This document shows positions 1 through 7,723 of a stretch of DNA of 11,982 nucleotides, one piece after another. The position numbers and the translations under genes are program-made. Every line of letters starts with the position of its first letter. Position 1 is the first letter of the stretch. The notes beneath the pieces were generated by a model. That model was not told the origin of the DNA. It saw only the letters and a program-made list of their open reading frames with translations, and made no database searches. Source of the DNA: Cyclobacteriaceae bacterium (GTDB taxonomy: Bacteria; Bacteroidota; Bacteroidia; Cytophagales; Cyclobacteriaceae); contig WGED01000370.1 in assembly GCA_015492915.1 (NCBI GenBank), forward strand, positions 1 through 11,982, in the 5' to 3' direction.

Positions 1-155
1 CCCCAGGTGAATAACGACGCAACGATACCGGGAGACAAAGCAAACAACGTTGCAAACATCTGCACAGTAGCTGACAGATCGAACAGCTTGGCTAAAGCGG
101 AGAGAATAAAGACAAAGCTGATCAGCAGGCGTAGGGATTTAGACAATTTAGTCAT
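1..155 (-). CDS. MauE/DoxX-like membrane protein, N-terminal part only
   Basis: Reading the minus strand from the ATG at 155-153 gives 51 codons that stay open to the window edge, so only the N-terminus is present. It begins MTKLSKSLRLLISFVFILSA and has two hydrophobic stretches, about residues 9-22 and 33-50, separated by a short loop containing AKLFDLS. The pattern of Arg, then a hydrophobic helix, then a Ser-Ala-Leu-Ala-Lys turn is typical of the first helix of the MauE/DoxX family. These are four-helix inner-membrane proteins; some are thought to pass electrons from the quinone pool to periplasmic thioredoxins. An AAGG Shine-Dalgarno-like site lies about 6 nt before the ATG. Its position directly after a TlpA-type thioredoxin gene supports a thiol-redox role, because the two families are often neighbours. 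The family call rests on 51 residues and is inference. Confidence 0.6.
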   Translation of the reverse strand, partial: MTKLSKSLRLLISFVFILSALAKLFDLSATVQMFATLFALSPGIVASLFTW

Positions 156-170
156 AGCAGCCTTCTGGTT

Positions 171-198
171 TGTATATTTTATAAACCGAATTGTACAA
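171..198 (-). promoter_or_regulatory. candidate sigma70-type promoter for the MauE-like gene
   Basis: On the minus strand, TTGTAC (198-193) and TATACA (176-171) are separated by 16 bases, resembling -35 and -10 hexamers. The -35 region lies inside the perfect 10-bp palindrome ATTGTACAAT (190-199), which could be an operator. The 128-bp gap after the thioredoxin gene leaves room for a separate promoter, but the predicted leader would be very short. Seen by eye only. Confidence 0.3.
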
Positions 199-283
199 TC
201 AAAAATAAAACCAACTGACATAAGGACCATTTACTATTGTACGGGATGCTCAATGTTATCAAAGCAATACTGTACGAAAGTCT

Positions 284-2158
284 TTAATATTTATCCGACA
301 ACACCTTTTTTACTGAATTAATAAACTCTTCGGTTGGCATTGTATCCGTACCACGGATATTACCATCTTTATCAACGAGTAAATACCGATAAAACGGTTT
401 GACGACATTAAAATCTCTCATGACCTTATTTTGCAAAACCCTGTCGGAAAGCACAACATGATGCCAGGGCATGCTTTCAATATCAAGAGTCTCCCTCATT
501 CTTCTTCCTGTGCTCAAGGAATCAGACGAAACATCACTTACCGGAGGAAGAGCGATACTGATGATGAGCAAGCCATGACGAGCATATTTTGTAAATAACC
601 ACTGCATTATACGAGTAGTGGCGATACAGTGGCTACATTCAGGTTCCCAAAAGTGCAGTATATAAGCTTTGCCATGTAAGCTTGCCTTACTAACTTCCCT
701 GCCATCGCCATCCAAAAGCCTGAAAATAAAATCTGGTACAGGCTTACCGGGAGTTATATTAGAGGCTGGTGCATAATAATTCTCTAAAAGCATAGCCCCA
801 ATGCTGCCGGCATTTTCCTTCATGTACAAAGAATAGTATTTATCAAAAAGCTCTCGCTCATTAAACCGATGGGCAAGACGTATCATCGTTTGCAGTAAAT
901 AAGGTCTTACAGCCTTATCCTGATTACACTCGACGGCTTTTTCGGCGTAGGCTAAAAATGGTTGGCCGTATTCACTTACAAAAAAGACGTTCGCTTTCTC
1001 GTTTTGGTCAGCCATGGGCTGTTTTATCTTACTGGCCCTGCTGAGCACAGTCAGAAAACCGTTCGGAGTAAAGCTCCAGAGCGGGGAACAGGGAGAAATC
1101 AGTTCAAGTGCCTGGGTTGCAATCTCCTGCTTTAATAGACTATCTTTGTCTATTGACCAGATAACATCAAGATCGATTAAAGATATAAGCCATAGTTTTT
1201 TCCTGAAAGGATCTTTTTCATTTTGTATCAGCTCTACAAGTTCCTCCAATTCTTTATTCGAATCATAGCTCTGTTTATGCCCCGACTTCTTCATATCTCT
1301 CTGCTCCACATCCTGTGGGATAGTATTGTCGAAATACTTTTTAAATCTCTTACTTGTGGCAGAATAAAGTTCAAAAAAACTTTTTGCTTTCCGGGAAGCA
1401 GAAATAATTCTGAAATGTGGTGGGGGTACGGTTTTGGGTAATCCGGAAAGATCGAACTCAATTGAAACCGGCCGGGCTTTCGCAGTATCAAATTCAGAGG
1501 ATGCTGGGGTCTTGATGATTGATATGTAGTCTCGTTTCCCGGTCAAACGGAAATCATCCGCCTGGAAACCGCTCACAAGTTTATCGTCCTTACAAATACC
1601 GCCAATTTGATAAGCGAACTCACTGCCATAAGCTTGAAAAGTAGCTCTATAAACTCCTGAAGGATCTGGAGTCATCCACTTCGAAAAAGAAAATTTTTTA
1701 TTATGACCGAGTAATCCCCAATGTATATAGAGTGTATCCGGTTGATCTTTATAGTCGAGAGGAGATAGTCGAACGGAAACGATTATAGAGTCTTCCTCCT
1801 CAAAATAAAATGGCACCGACAGAGGCGTATGGCTAACGCCGGAAAACAAGAGCCTGTAAAGGCCCGGCCTGTCAAATTCAATTCTGAAGGTACCATCATC
1901 CTGGACGTGAAAACGTTGTATAATTTCTCTGGGGAATCTATCAGCATTACTCAGCAAACTAATATCCGCTTTTCTCATCGGTTTCCGGTCATAACCCAAA
2001 AGCGTACCAGAAGCCGAGAACTGACGAGCAGAAATATTTTGACCTGGCCAGGTCAAGAACAGAAGAGTACCCACAAGCAAAACGGAAGCATGACGTTTCA
2101 CTGAGACAAAATTTCTTTGCATCCAGATAAACGTTTTTACAGGCGATAAAACCGACAT
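284..2158 (-). CDS. TlpA-family thioredoxin with long N-terminal extension
   Basis: A 624-residue exported protein. The C-terminal 130 or so residues are a TlpA/thioredoxin fold: HFWEPECSHC places the CxxC active site (Cys508-Ser-His-Cys511) after a beta strand, Pro588 in VVKPFYRYLLVDKDG is in the position of the cis-proline, and VDKDGNI is the usual following strand-turn. The protein likely reduces or shuffles disulfides outside the cytoplasm. Residues 45-130 look like a beta sandwich of the DUF4369-like kind seen before thioredoxin domains in Bacteroidota, about 140-220 like a second beta-rich domain, and about 280-460 are helical. The signal peptide has its hydrophobic core at 24-37 and a likely cut after NISA (residue 44). 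I chose the ATG at 2158 because AGGAG lies 5 nt upstream; an upstream GTG at 2269 lacks this, and the inner ATG at 2122 would also keep the signal peptide. The MauE-like gene follows and may be its electron donor. Confidence 0.85.
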   Translation of the reverse strand: MSVLSPVKTFIWMQRNFVSVKRHASVLLVGTLLFLTWPGQNISARQFSASGTLLGYDRKPMRKADISLLSNADRFPREIIQRFHVQDDGTFRIEFDRPGLYRLLFSGVSHTPLSVPFYFEEEDSIIVSVRLSPLDYKDQPDTLYIHWGLLGHNKKFSFSKWMTPDPSGVYRATFQAYGSEFAYQIGGICKDDKLVSGFQADDFRLTGKRDYISIIKTPASSEFDTAKARPVSIEFDLSGLPKTVPPPHFRIISASRKAKSFFELYSATSKRFKKYFDNTIPQDVEQRDMKKSGHKQSYDSNKELEELVELIQNEKDPFRKKLWLISLIDLDVIWSIDKDSLLKQEIATQALELISPCSPLWSFTPNGFLTVLSRASKIKQPMADQNEKANVFFVSEYGQPFLAYAEKAVECNQDKAVRPYLLQTMIRLAHRFNERELFDKYYSLYMKENAGSIGAMLLENYYAPASNITPGKPVPDFIFRLLDGDGREVSKASLHGKAYILHFWEPECSHCIATTRIMQWLFTKYARHGLLIISIALPPVSDVSSDSLSTGRRMRETLDIESMPWHHVVLSDRVLQNKVMRDFNVVKPFYRYLLVDKDGNIRGTDTMPTEEFINSVKKVLSDKY

Positions 2159-2163
2159 ATAGT

Positions 2164-2168
2164 CTCCT
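2164..2168 (-). promoter_or_regulatory. ribosome binding site AGGAG of the thioredoxin gene
   Basis: AGGAG on the minus strand, 5 nt before the ATG at 2158. It decides the start against the longer GTG-initiated reading from 2269. Confidence 0.6.
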
Positions 2169-2361
2169 GGGATTAAATATATGGAACAGGGAGAGGTTTC
2201 TGGTCGCATCTCCAAGTTTTGCTGATGTATTTCATATTTTTTGCAAGCCCTATAAACATCTCTCAACACGCCAGCGGTGTGCCTACTTCTGAATCGCCAT
2301 TCCGGCGCCCTTCAGGGAAGACCGTCTCCCCGTACTCAACTATGTGCCCGAAAATATGAGA

Positions 2362-2544
2362 TTACGGCGCACCGTTTTGTTTGACTGGAATAACAGGTGT
2401 CGATACCTGAACAGGCCCGGATTTACTGAGCGAACTGGATACACTGACTATTGCACAGCCAACTGTCCCAGATGCTAAAAAAGCCGTTTCAGTCTGCTGC
2501 AGTGCCCCCGGAGAGCGACAGATGAAAAGCTCAGCAAGTCCCAT
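2362..2544 (-). CDS. possible 60-residue peptide, MGLAEL..CRSP type (unit 1)
   Basis: This small open frame starts at an ATG 24 bases after the DUF4249 stop codon. Its start, MGLAELFICRSPG, matches the frame MGLSELNTCRSPV found in the same place behind the second DUF4249 gene; there the start codon would be TTG. The second half is rich in Ser, Thr, Val and Ala, with Cys at positions 9 and 30. There is no signal peptide, no Shine-Dalgarno site (the preceding bases are CACAGAA), and no family I recognise. In favour of coding: the Arg, Ser and Pro codons of CRSP each differ between the copies by one silent change, and Ala/Ser is conservative. Against: other differences fall on first and second codon positions, and similarity ends after the motif. 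It may equally be part of a non-coding repeat. Confidence 0.28.
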   Translation of the reverse strand: MGLAELFICRSPGALQQTETAFLASGTVGCAIVSVSSSLSKSGPVQVSTPVIPVKQNGAP

Positions 2545-2554
2545 TTCTGTGTGG
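2508..2554 (-). repeat. repeat copy A, downstream of the DUF4249 gene of unit 1
   Basis: A 47-bp segment with 37 bases identical to 7845-7891 in the same orientation, by hand alignment without gaps. The longest shared blocks are TGGGACTT, CTGAGCTT and CTGTCG. It starts 13 bases after the DUF4249 stop. I saw no third copy in the window. Confidence 0.7.
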
Positions 2555-2567
2555 CGCAGTAAACTTT

Positions 2568-3260
2568 TCAGGGGATCGGCTTGACTCTGATAGAAACAAG
2601 CTTGTCACGAGTGGTGATAGCAGCAAAGACGCCTACAGCATTTTTTAATCCCGCCCGTAATTCTTTTTCGACAAAATACGCATAGTAATTGCTTTCGACA
2701 GCTTTCACTTCAAGAGTATATTCACCAGATAACAACGTATTCGGCAAATGCAGCATCGTATCCATAACCGTCTCTCTGAATTTAACAGCCTTTGTCGCGG
2801 GATCATACAAAGAAACCGAATAAGCGAACGCATTTTGACTCCGGGTCCAACTTACAGTCAAGCTGTCAATCAGGCCAACTATTTCAAAAGGGCCCGGGAC
2901 GACGACCTCGCCGGTACTTTCCCCAAAATCTGCTGATGTGACAGTTAGTGTATACAAATCTCCCGGGGATACAAGCAGGAAATCTGTATAAAAATTATAG
3001 GGTTCGATCGATGCACCAGTGTCGATATTTTTGAGTGGAGTGGAATCTATAGAGACCGAAACATCATCACGGGTTTCGTATGCATTTTGATCATTTGGCA
3101 CGACCTGGCTGATCAGCGCTTTTTGCCGCTGCTGTGAACTCAATAGAACACAGTGTATGACGAGTTGTTCCTCGGGTGGGGGATTGATGAAATTACTTGT
3201 GCAGGATTGATTCAAGATCATCAGCAAGAGATAAAGCAATACAAAAGTTCTGGATTTCAT
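2568..3260 (-). CDS. DUF4249-type lipoprotein (unit 1)
   Basis: A 230-residue exported protein of the type encoded directly after carboxypeptidase-regulatory-domain TonB-dependent receptors in Bacteroidota and relatives; the molecular function of DUF4249 is not known to me. A hydrophobic N-terminus ends at LNQSC with Cys20 as the probable lipidated residue, although Asn at -3 makes the lipobox imperfect. The order of motifs matches its paralogue at 7916-8689: an early strand VIHCVLLSS followed by an Arg/Gln-rich turn, a fibronectin-III-like strand VSWTRSQNAFAYSVSLYD (about residues 135-152), and a C-terminal NYYAYF...GLKNAVGVFAA segment. It starts 30 nt after the receptor stop codon, with an AGGA site upstream, so it is very likely co-transcribed. 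I infer that it is an outer-membrane-tethered partner of the receptor. At 230 residues it is on the short side for the family. Confidence 0.7.
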   Translation of the reverse strand: MKSRTFVLLYLLLMILNQSCTSNFINPPPEEQLVIHCVLLSSQQRQKALISQVVPNDQNAYETRDDVSVSIDSTPLKNIDTGASIEPYNFYTDFLLVSPGDLYTLTVTSADFGESTGEVVVPGPFEIVGLIDSLTVSWTRSQNAFAYSVSLYDPATKAVKFRETVMDTMLHLPNTLLSGEYTLEVKAVESNYYAYFVEKELRAGLKNAVGVFAAITTRDKLVSIRVKPIP

Positions 3261-3290
3261 AATGCCTGTTTCCTGAAAAATATTCTCGGA

Positions 3291-5495
3291 TCAAAATTCG
3301 AATTCAATTCCAAATGCGGGAATGATCGGCAGAGCCCGAACAAGCCCACCCCGTTGCTGATCACCGTCCCCACCGCTTGTATAGGAGTTGTAGTAGGACA
3401 GCCAATCGTAACGCAGGGTGTTCTCGGTGTTCAGGAGATTCAGAACCTGAAAATTGATGGTGTAATTAAAATTGTGCCTGCTGATTTTTTTTCGCAGACC
3501 AAGATCAAAACGGAAATAATCCGGCAGCCGTGCTGAGTTTCTCGCGCCCGGGATAAAATCCTCGGTTACAGTAAAATAAGGAATTTGCTCGTCACCGATT
3601 TCACTCACCCGCATGAACTTTCCTGTCATCGGGGTGATAGGTGCGCCGGAGCGATAATGAACCACACCATTAATGAACCATCCCCGATAGACCTCATAGC
3701 CGAACAGTGCGGACAAATTGTGTTTGACGTCCCAGTCGAATGGATAGTTTTCCTGACCAAATTGCGCTTCCGAGCGTGAAAAACTATATGCGAGTTGATA
3801 TGTTAAGGCACCCTGGTCTTTTTTCAGGAAAAAATCTGCGCCATAGGCATTGCCGCGTCCTGTTTCAAAATCAGGAAAATCCGAGCTGAAGCGGGGCAAC
3901 TGTTCGATACGTTTGTAATAGGCCTCGACGCTGACATGCATATTTGCGGGCAAACTAATATCCAAACCTGTGGAAATGACCGATGCTTCCAGAGGTGCAG
4001 ATACCGGCAGCAGCAAACTTCCAATACTGGCCTCGATTCCTTCACGACCGTACGCTAACATTTGCATGTAGCGGCCGATGTTGATTTTTGCTTTAAATTC
4101 CGGTTTTACAGAAAAAATGGCTGAGACGCGCGGAGACCAAAAGTTGGCCTCTTGCCATCTGTTATAGCGAAGTCCCACCTCTAATGAGATGCGTTGGTTG
4201 AGGCGGATGGTATCCAAAAGATAGGCTGAATGCAACAACGGCGTGTCGTTGTAAATAAATTCATCCGGCAGGCCCTCGTGGAAAATTTCCTCGATATCAC
4301 CTGACGAATCCAGCCATTCATAATCGAACAAGATTCTTTTACTGGATATGCCAAAATCGATCAAATGATTATTCCACAGGATGCTTGAACGCGTAGTGAT
4401 GGTCAGATCAGAAATTCTATTATCTATGAATGGCGCCGGGGTAAAATCGACAAAATTTCTGCTGAATGAAGCCTGGATATAGCTCTTGAACCGCGGGGTA
4501 TGCCAGTATAATTTTGCCGCCGTCATCCAGTTGCCCCAATTTGCAGAGAGCGGATCATCATCATCGGCTTCAGGTATAAGATGGTCTTTGTTATAAAATC
4601 CGACCACTTCAACACCATATGCATCTCTTTCGCCGAGACGAAATTTAAAATTGCTGTCTGTGAAATTATAATCCAATTGAGGTACGAGGAGATCTAAATA
4701 AGTACGTCGTGCAGCCACAAACAGAAAACTTTTCTGCCATGTTTTTGTGAGAGAAAAACCGGAAGAGAGAAGCCCTAAATTCACCATTGTTTTGCGTGGC
4801 GCGTCTATCGTTTGCAAATTCATAAGGCTGCTCAGGCGATCACCATATTTTACAGGATACCCCCCGATAAAAATCTCAGCGCCTTTGATGGCCTGCATGT
4901 TGAATGTGCCCAATAAACCAAACAGGTGATAGGGGTTATAGATTTCGACGCCGTCAAGTAAAATTAAATTTTGATCAGCACCTCCCCCGCGCACATGCAG
5001 GTTTCCTGTCAAATCATTGTTTTGTACCACCCCAGGTAATATTGCCATCGCCTTGAAAATGTCAGGCTCCCCAAGCGAGGGGACATTCTTGACATGGTGC
5101 TGTTGAATACTGAAAGAATTATAGAACGCGTTAGACTCAGAACGCGATGCATCGACGGTAACACCCTGGAACTCGATAGGTTTTACTGAAAGGATAACAT
5201 CGTGGGTCAGCATGCGGCCTTCTTCAATGTGGAGTGTATCCTGAATCACCGCATAGCCGATCATTTTAAATTGGACTATATGAGTGCCCGCCGGTAGCTG
5301 CAAGCGATAGCGGCCACGGTGATTGGTGGTAGTCCCCCAAAAACTATTCAGCACCCTGATATTAACATTGGATAAGTACCGTCCATCTTTGCTTTTTACC
5401 ACGCCTGAGACTTCGCCTCTTCCGGGAATTTTTGCATAGTTCGGCTGAACAACAAAGAGCAAGATCAAAATTGACAGCAAAAGCGTTTTCTTCAT
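3291..5495 (-). CDS. TonB-dependent receptor with carboxypeptidase-D regulatory-like domain (TBDT-1)
   Basis: A 734-residue outer-membrane receptor that would use TonB energy to import a ligand; the ligand cannot be read from the sequence. A clear signal peptide (MKKTLLLSILILLFVVQPNYA, cut near residue 21) is followed by a carboxypeptidase-D regulatory-like domain (about 27-105: SGVVKSKDGRYLSNVNIRV, then GRYRLQLPAG). The plug (about 125-230) has LHVRGGGADQNLILLDG and the IYNPYHLFGLLGTFN segment. The rest is the barrel, ending in a terminal Phe (GIEFEF) as expected for outer-membrane insertion. I chose the ATG at 5495 because GGAGA lies 5 nt upstream and the signal peptide begins there; the longer TTG-initiated reading from 5588 would bury it. 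It lies 89 nt after a small barrel gene and 30 nt before a DUF4249 gene, so it is probably in an operon. It is a paralogue of 8686-10971, sharing GLLSS...ARRTYLD just after the plug. Confidence 0.9.
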   Translation of the reverse strand: MKKTLLLSILILLFVVQPNYAKIPGRGEVSGVVKSKDGRYLSNVNIRVLNSFWGTTTNHRGRYRLQLPAGTHIVQFKMIGYAVIQDTLHIEEGRMLTHDVILSVKPIEFQGVTVDASRSESNAFYNSFSIQQHHVKNVPSLGEPDIFKAMAILPGVVQNNDLTGNLHVRGGGADQNLILLDGVEIYNPYHLFGLLGTFNMQAIKGAEIFIGGYPVKYGDRLSSLMNLQTIDAPRKTMVNLGLLSSGFSLTKTWQKSFLFVAARRTYLDLLVPQLDYNFTDSNFKFRLGERDAYGVEVVGFYNKDHLIPEADDDDPLSANWGNWMTAAKLYWHTPRFKSYIQASFSRNFVDFTPAPFIDNRISDLTITTRSSILWNNHLIDFGISSKRILFDYEWLDSSGDIEEIFHEGLPDEFIYNDTPLLHSAYLLDTIRLNQRISLEVGLRYNRWQEANFWSPRVSAIFSVKPEFKAKINIGRYMQMLAYGREGIEASIGSLLLPVSAPLEASVISTGLDISLPANMHVSVEAYYKRIEQLPRFSSDFPDFETGRGNAYGADFFLKKDQGALTYQLAYSFSRSEAQFGQENYPFDWDVKHNLSALFGYEVYRGWFINGVVHYRSGAPITPMTGKFMRVSEIGDEQIPYFTVTEDFIPGARNSARLPDYFRFDLGLRKKISRHNFNYTINFQVLNLLNTENTLRYDWLSYYNSYTSGGDGDQQRGGLVRALPIIPAFGIEFEF

Positions 5496-5500
5496 CAGCG

Positions 5501-5505
5501 TCTCC
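5501..5505 (-). promoter_or_regulatory. ribosome binding site GGAGA of TBDT-1
   Basis: GGAGA on the minus strand, 5 nt before the ATG at 5495. It fixes the start at the signal peptide rather than at the upstream TTG. Confidence 0.6.
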
Positions 5506-5584
5506 GGGAGATGAATAAACAAGTGGATACGACCATCAGGATTTATTGGAAGTATGAACAGACAGAATACCCAAAATCGCAGAA

Positions 5585-6451
5585 TCAAAATAAATATTCC
5601 AGTGTGACCATAACGCCCTGCACCGTGTCATCGATTGCATCGTGCTTGCCGTTCAAAAACTGGTACCGATAACGCGCTTCAACCTGCAGGCCGCTGACAA
5701 GTTGCAAGCCGGCTCCCAAAGAAATAAAGCCGCTGCGTGCGGGCACATTGCGTGTTTTCTCCTCAAATTTTCTCACTGGAAGGTCCGGATTTTCAGCCTC
5801 GTATCTGTACTGTATATTGGCAAATGGCGCCAGAAAGGTCGATAATTTCACAAAAAGGGGCAACCGCGGAATTCCAAACTGAGCGTGGGCACCAAACCCG
5901 GTGTGAGCTGATTTCACCCTGAAATCAAAATCCGGGATATCTTCACTGTAGACAAGTATCTGCTCAGGAGTGATCTCATACGATTGCCGTTGATGCTCCA
6001 GGAAGAGCAGCCAGTTTTTGTAAACACGGAAGCCTATCCCAAAGTTATGCTCTGAACGGCGACCACTAATAGTTTCTATTCCTGCATTAAAACCCTCGCG
6101 GGTCTGGTAACGCCAATCCCAGGGCTCGGTATAGCTGTTGAAATCGACACCAATACCCAATGCTTGCCGGCGATACCACACAGAATAGCGCTTATAGGTC
6201 AGGCCTACTCGCGTTTCCAGCAATACAGCGGTTCCGAGGTCAAAGCTGGGTACGATGTCCATATCTCTGTAGCCACTGTCTTCCCAGGCCAGCAGAGCTT
6301 GTGCTTCATGTTGCCAGGAAGTGCCCCAGACTGATACGTCGATTGCAACCTGAAGCGAGTCTAAACTAAAATGAGGTTGACCATACAAGCCGGATACGAT
6401 GTTAAATAAAATACCAACCACTAATCCGTTCAATTTCATTTTTGAGAGCAT
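5585..6451 (-). CDS. small outer-membrane beta-barrel protein, family unknown
   Basis: A 288-residue protein with a signal peptide (hydrophobic 8-20, cut near GLYG, residue 24). It has many amphipathic strands with alternating hydrophobic residues, rich in Tyr, Phe and Trp, such as VGLTYKRYSVWYRRQALGIG, FGIGFRVYKNWLLFLEHQ and LQVEARYRYQFL. It ends in VTLEYLF, a C-terminal Phe strand typical of proteins inserted by the BAM machinery. I do not recognise the family. The ATG at 6451 is chosen because a strong GGAGG lies just upstream; a longer TTG reading from 6532 would translate through a GC-rich hairpin. It lies 89 nt before TBDT-1 with no visible terminator between, so it probably heads that operon and may act with the receptor as a porin-like or accessory component. 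Its cargo is unknown. Confidence 0.7.
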   Translation of the reverse strand: MLSKMKLNGLVVGILFNIVSGLYGQPHFSLDSLQVAIDVSVWGTSWQHEAQALLAWEDSGYRDMDIVPSFDLGTAVLLETRVGLTYKRYSVWYRRQALGIGVDFNSYTEPWDWRYQTREGFNAGIETISGRRSEHNFGIGFRVYKNWLLFLEHQRQSYEITPEQILVYSEDIPDFDFRVKSAHTGFGAHAQFGIPRLPLFVKLSTFLAPFANIQYRYEAENPDLPVRKFEEKTRNVPARSGFISLGAGLQLVSGLQVEARYRYQFLNGKHDAIDDTVQGVMVTLEYLF

Positions 6452-6455
6452 ACTC

Positions 6456-6460
6456 CCTCC
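6456..6460 (-). promoter_or_regulatory. ribosome binding site GGAGG of the barrel gene
   Basis: A perfect GGAGG on the minus strand, 4 nt before the ATG at 6451. It is the strongest Shine-Dalgarno site in the window; it argues for the 6451 start and for an SD-using organism. Confidence 0.65.
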
Positions 6461-6461
6461 T

Positions 6462-6477
6462 TTTTTCTGCAGAAAAA
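6462..6477. repeat. 16-bp perfect palindrome TTTTTCTGCAGAAAAA
   Basis: A perfect inverted repeat with no loop, placed between the terminator-like hairpin and the GGAGG site. As DNA it could be an operator; as RNA it would form only a weak A/U stem that could hide the ribosome binding site. Its left half supplies part of the T run of the terminator on the minus strand. Confidence 0.5.
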
Positions 6478-6510
6478 TATGCGCAGGCAGGATGAAGTGC
6501 CTGCCTGCGT
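6473..6510 (-). terminator. intrinsic terminator-like hairpin after the beta-propeller gene
   Basis: On the minus strand CGCAGGCAGG (6509-6500) pairs perfectly with CCTGCCTGCG (6491-6482) across an 8-base loop, followed by CATATTTTTC. The 10-bp GC-rich stem and T run fit a Rho-independent terminator about 65 bp after the propeller stop codon. It also lies in the leader of the barrel gene, 30 nt before its ATG, so it could act as an attenuator. Confidence 0.7.
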
Positions 6511-6574
6511 ATGTTTCTTGGCTTTCTCTCAAACCGTACGGAATAAGCAGGACCTAGCACGTATGAACCAGCTC

Positions 6575-7666
6575 TCACCACGTAATGCTATACTTTTTTA
6601 ATGCCGGCAGCCGCTGCGATGCACCCGATGGATTAGTTCGAGACGGGACGCTGGAATAACGGTGAAACAGATAAATGTAGCCATGCTGGTCGATGGCCAT
6701 CAATCGCGCCGGTTCTTCTACATCGATACGTACAAGAAATTCACCCAGCTCCGAAAATACATCGATATATTTGCCCGGTTGCATGATCCCCTGCCCATCG
6801 CTGACCAGGTGATATATCCGTCCATCATGCCAGACAAGACTGCACGAAAGGTTGGAATAGAGGTTCACCGAGACTTTGGTATAGCCTTCGATCTTTTCTA
6901 TTTTTGTTTTTGGGGGTATTATTTTTTGCGGAATATCCTTTTTGATCATTCTGCGCAAGATATCATCTTTATCGTATATATCGATTACATAGGGTTGAAG
7001 ATATGAGAAATATAAGAACCCTTTATTATCAGTCGTGAGCTCTCCGGAATTATAAATCAGTTCATCATACCAATTCCCTGCCTTTATTTTTTCACTAAAA
7101 CTTGAAATCAGATTGCCGGCCGGGTCGTACTTGAAAAATTTATAATCCTGTTTCGGACTCAGAATAATGATCTCATCTGAAGCGGATAGAACGAAATCGT
7201 AAATCGCTTGTTCGGGCATAAAAGAGTCCATATATGTACCATCCTGGCTAAAACGGGTTATTGTACCATTTTTGAAGTCTGCGACATAGATGTTTTCCTC
7301 ACTGTCAAACTGAAGCTTGGTTGGCTCCTGGAACTCTCCCGGGCCCTGCCCGGATCGGCCGATTGTAAGTAAATATGCGCCCTTACTATCAAATTTCTGT
7401 ACCCTTTTACTGCCTCCCTCAACCACATAAATATGACCATATTTGTCGACCTGAATATCTTTGACCCGATAAAAAACTTTCTCCGTATCATCTTCTTCAT
7501 CGCTCGCGGATAGGGTCAAAATGGGTTTCAAGATAATTTTCTTCCCATCTAATTTCCCGGCCAGACCATTCTCGATGATTACGGGCTTCTCGCCGAAAGC
7601 CAATGATTGGCCAAATACACAAACAAGAGTAAGTAACAAACTCAAAACTGTCGTTAGGGGCTTCAT
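6575..7666 (-). CDS. 6-bladed beta-propeller (NHL-type) exported protein
   Basis: A 363-residue protein with a signal peptide (hydrophobic core about 5-17, likely cut after SLA, residue 23). Repeats of the NHL/6-bladed propeller type follow: VKDIQVDKYGHIYVVEGGSK (68-87) with RVQKFDSKGAYL, the signature GRSGQGPGEFQEP (103-115) that typically opens a blade, then FDSEENIYVAD...ITRFSQDG (120-143), and weaker blades down to ARLMAIDQHGYIYLFHR near the C-terminus. Such propellers are binding scaffolds rather than enzymes; this one probably sits in the periplasm or on the cell surface. An AGGA site lies about 9 nt before the ATG. It follows the DUF4249 gene of unit 2 after a 249-bp spacer and is closed by a terminator-like hairpin. 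Its partner is unknown. In Bacteroidota, as far as I recall, similar propeller genes often sit near short secreted peptides and thioredoxin-like genes. Confidence 0.8.
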   Translation of the reverse strand: MKPLTTVLSLLLTLVCVFGQSLAFGEKPVIIENGLAGKLDGKKIILKPILTLSASDEEDDTEKVFYRVKDIQVDKYGHIYVVEGGSKRVQKFDSKGAYLLTIGRSGQGPGEFQEPTKLQFDSEENIYVADFKNGTITRFSQDGTYMDSFMPEQAIYDFVLSASDEIIILSPKQDYKFFKYDPAGNLISSFSEKIKAGNWYDELIYNSGELTTDNKGFLYFSYLQPYVIDIYDKDDILRRMIKKDIPQKIIPPKTKIEKIEGYTKVSVNLYSNLSCSLVWHDGRIYHLVSDGQGIMQPGKYIDVFSELGEFLVRIDVEEPARLMAIDQHGYIYLFHRYSSVPSRTNPSGASQRLPALKKYSITW

Positions 7667-7701
7667 TTTGATTATCCTTTGGAGTAATAATTGTGTGCCG
7701 G

Positions 7702-7723
7702 GCAGAGTTTTTAACTACTCTGC
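7702..7723 (-). promoter_or_regulatory. hairpin in the leader of the beta-propeller gene
   Basis: GCAGAGT (minus 7723-7717) pairs perfectly with ACTCTGC (7708-7702) across an 8-base AT-rich loop, 35 nt before the propeller ATG. No T run follows on either strand, so it is not a standard terminator. It could be an operator, an mRNA-protecting stem or a weak attenuator. The loop holds the TAA that ends the short frame 7711-7881. Confidence 0.45.

Larger units (their letters stand above)
2159..2567. other. 409-bp spacer between the DUF4249 gene and the thioredoxin gene
   Basis: The 5' part (minus-strand sense, 2567 to 2362) holds repeat copy A and the 60-codon open frame described separately. 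The part 2361-2159 shows no convincing gene. It contains a small 7-bp stem (GGGGAGA/TCTTCCC around 2318-2302, one wobble pair) without a following T run, and AT-rich sequence near 2240-2170 that could hold the thioredoxin promoter, although I could not pick out clean -35/-10 hexamers. Confidence 0.6.

Noticed and set aside
7..321. Plus-strand open frame of 104 codons at the left edge
   Set aside because: It runs antisense to the MauE-like start and through the intergenic region. It has no ribosome binding site and no recognisable features, whereas the minus strand gives a convincing membrane-protein start.
5496..5588. Upstream TTG start for TBDT-1, overlapping the barrel stop codon
   Set aside because: It would put 31 residues in front of an obvious signal peptide; GGAGA before the ATG at 5495 supports the shorter start.
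6452..6532. Upstream TTG start for the barrel protein
   Set aside because: It would translate a 10-bp GC hairpin and mask the signal peptide; a perfect GGAGG precedes the ATG at 6451.
7702..7723. Reading this hairpin as a Rho-independent terminator
   Set aside because: The stem is only 7 bp and no T run follows on either strand; listed as a leader hairpin instead.
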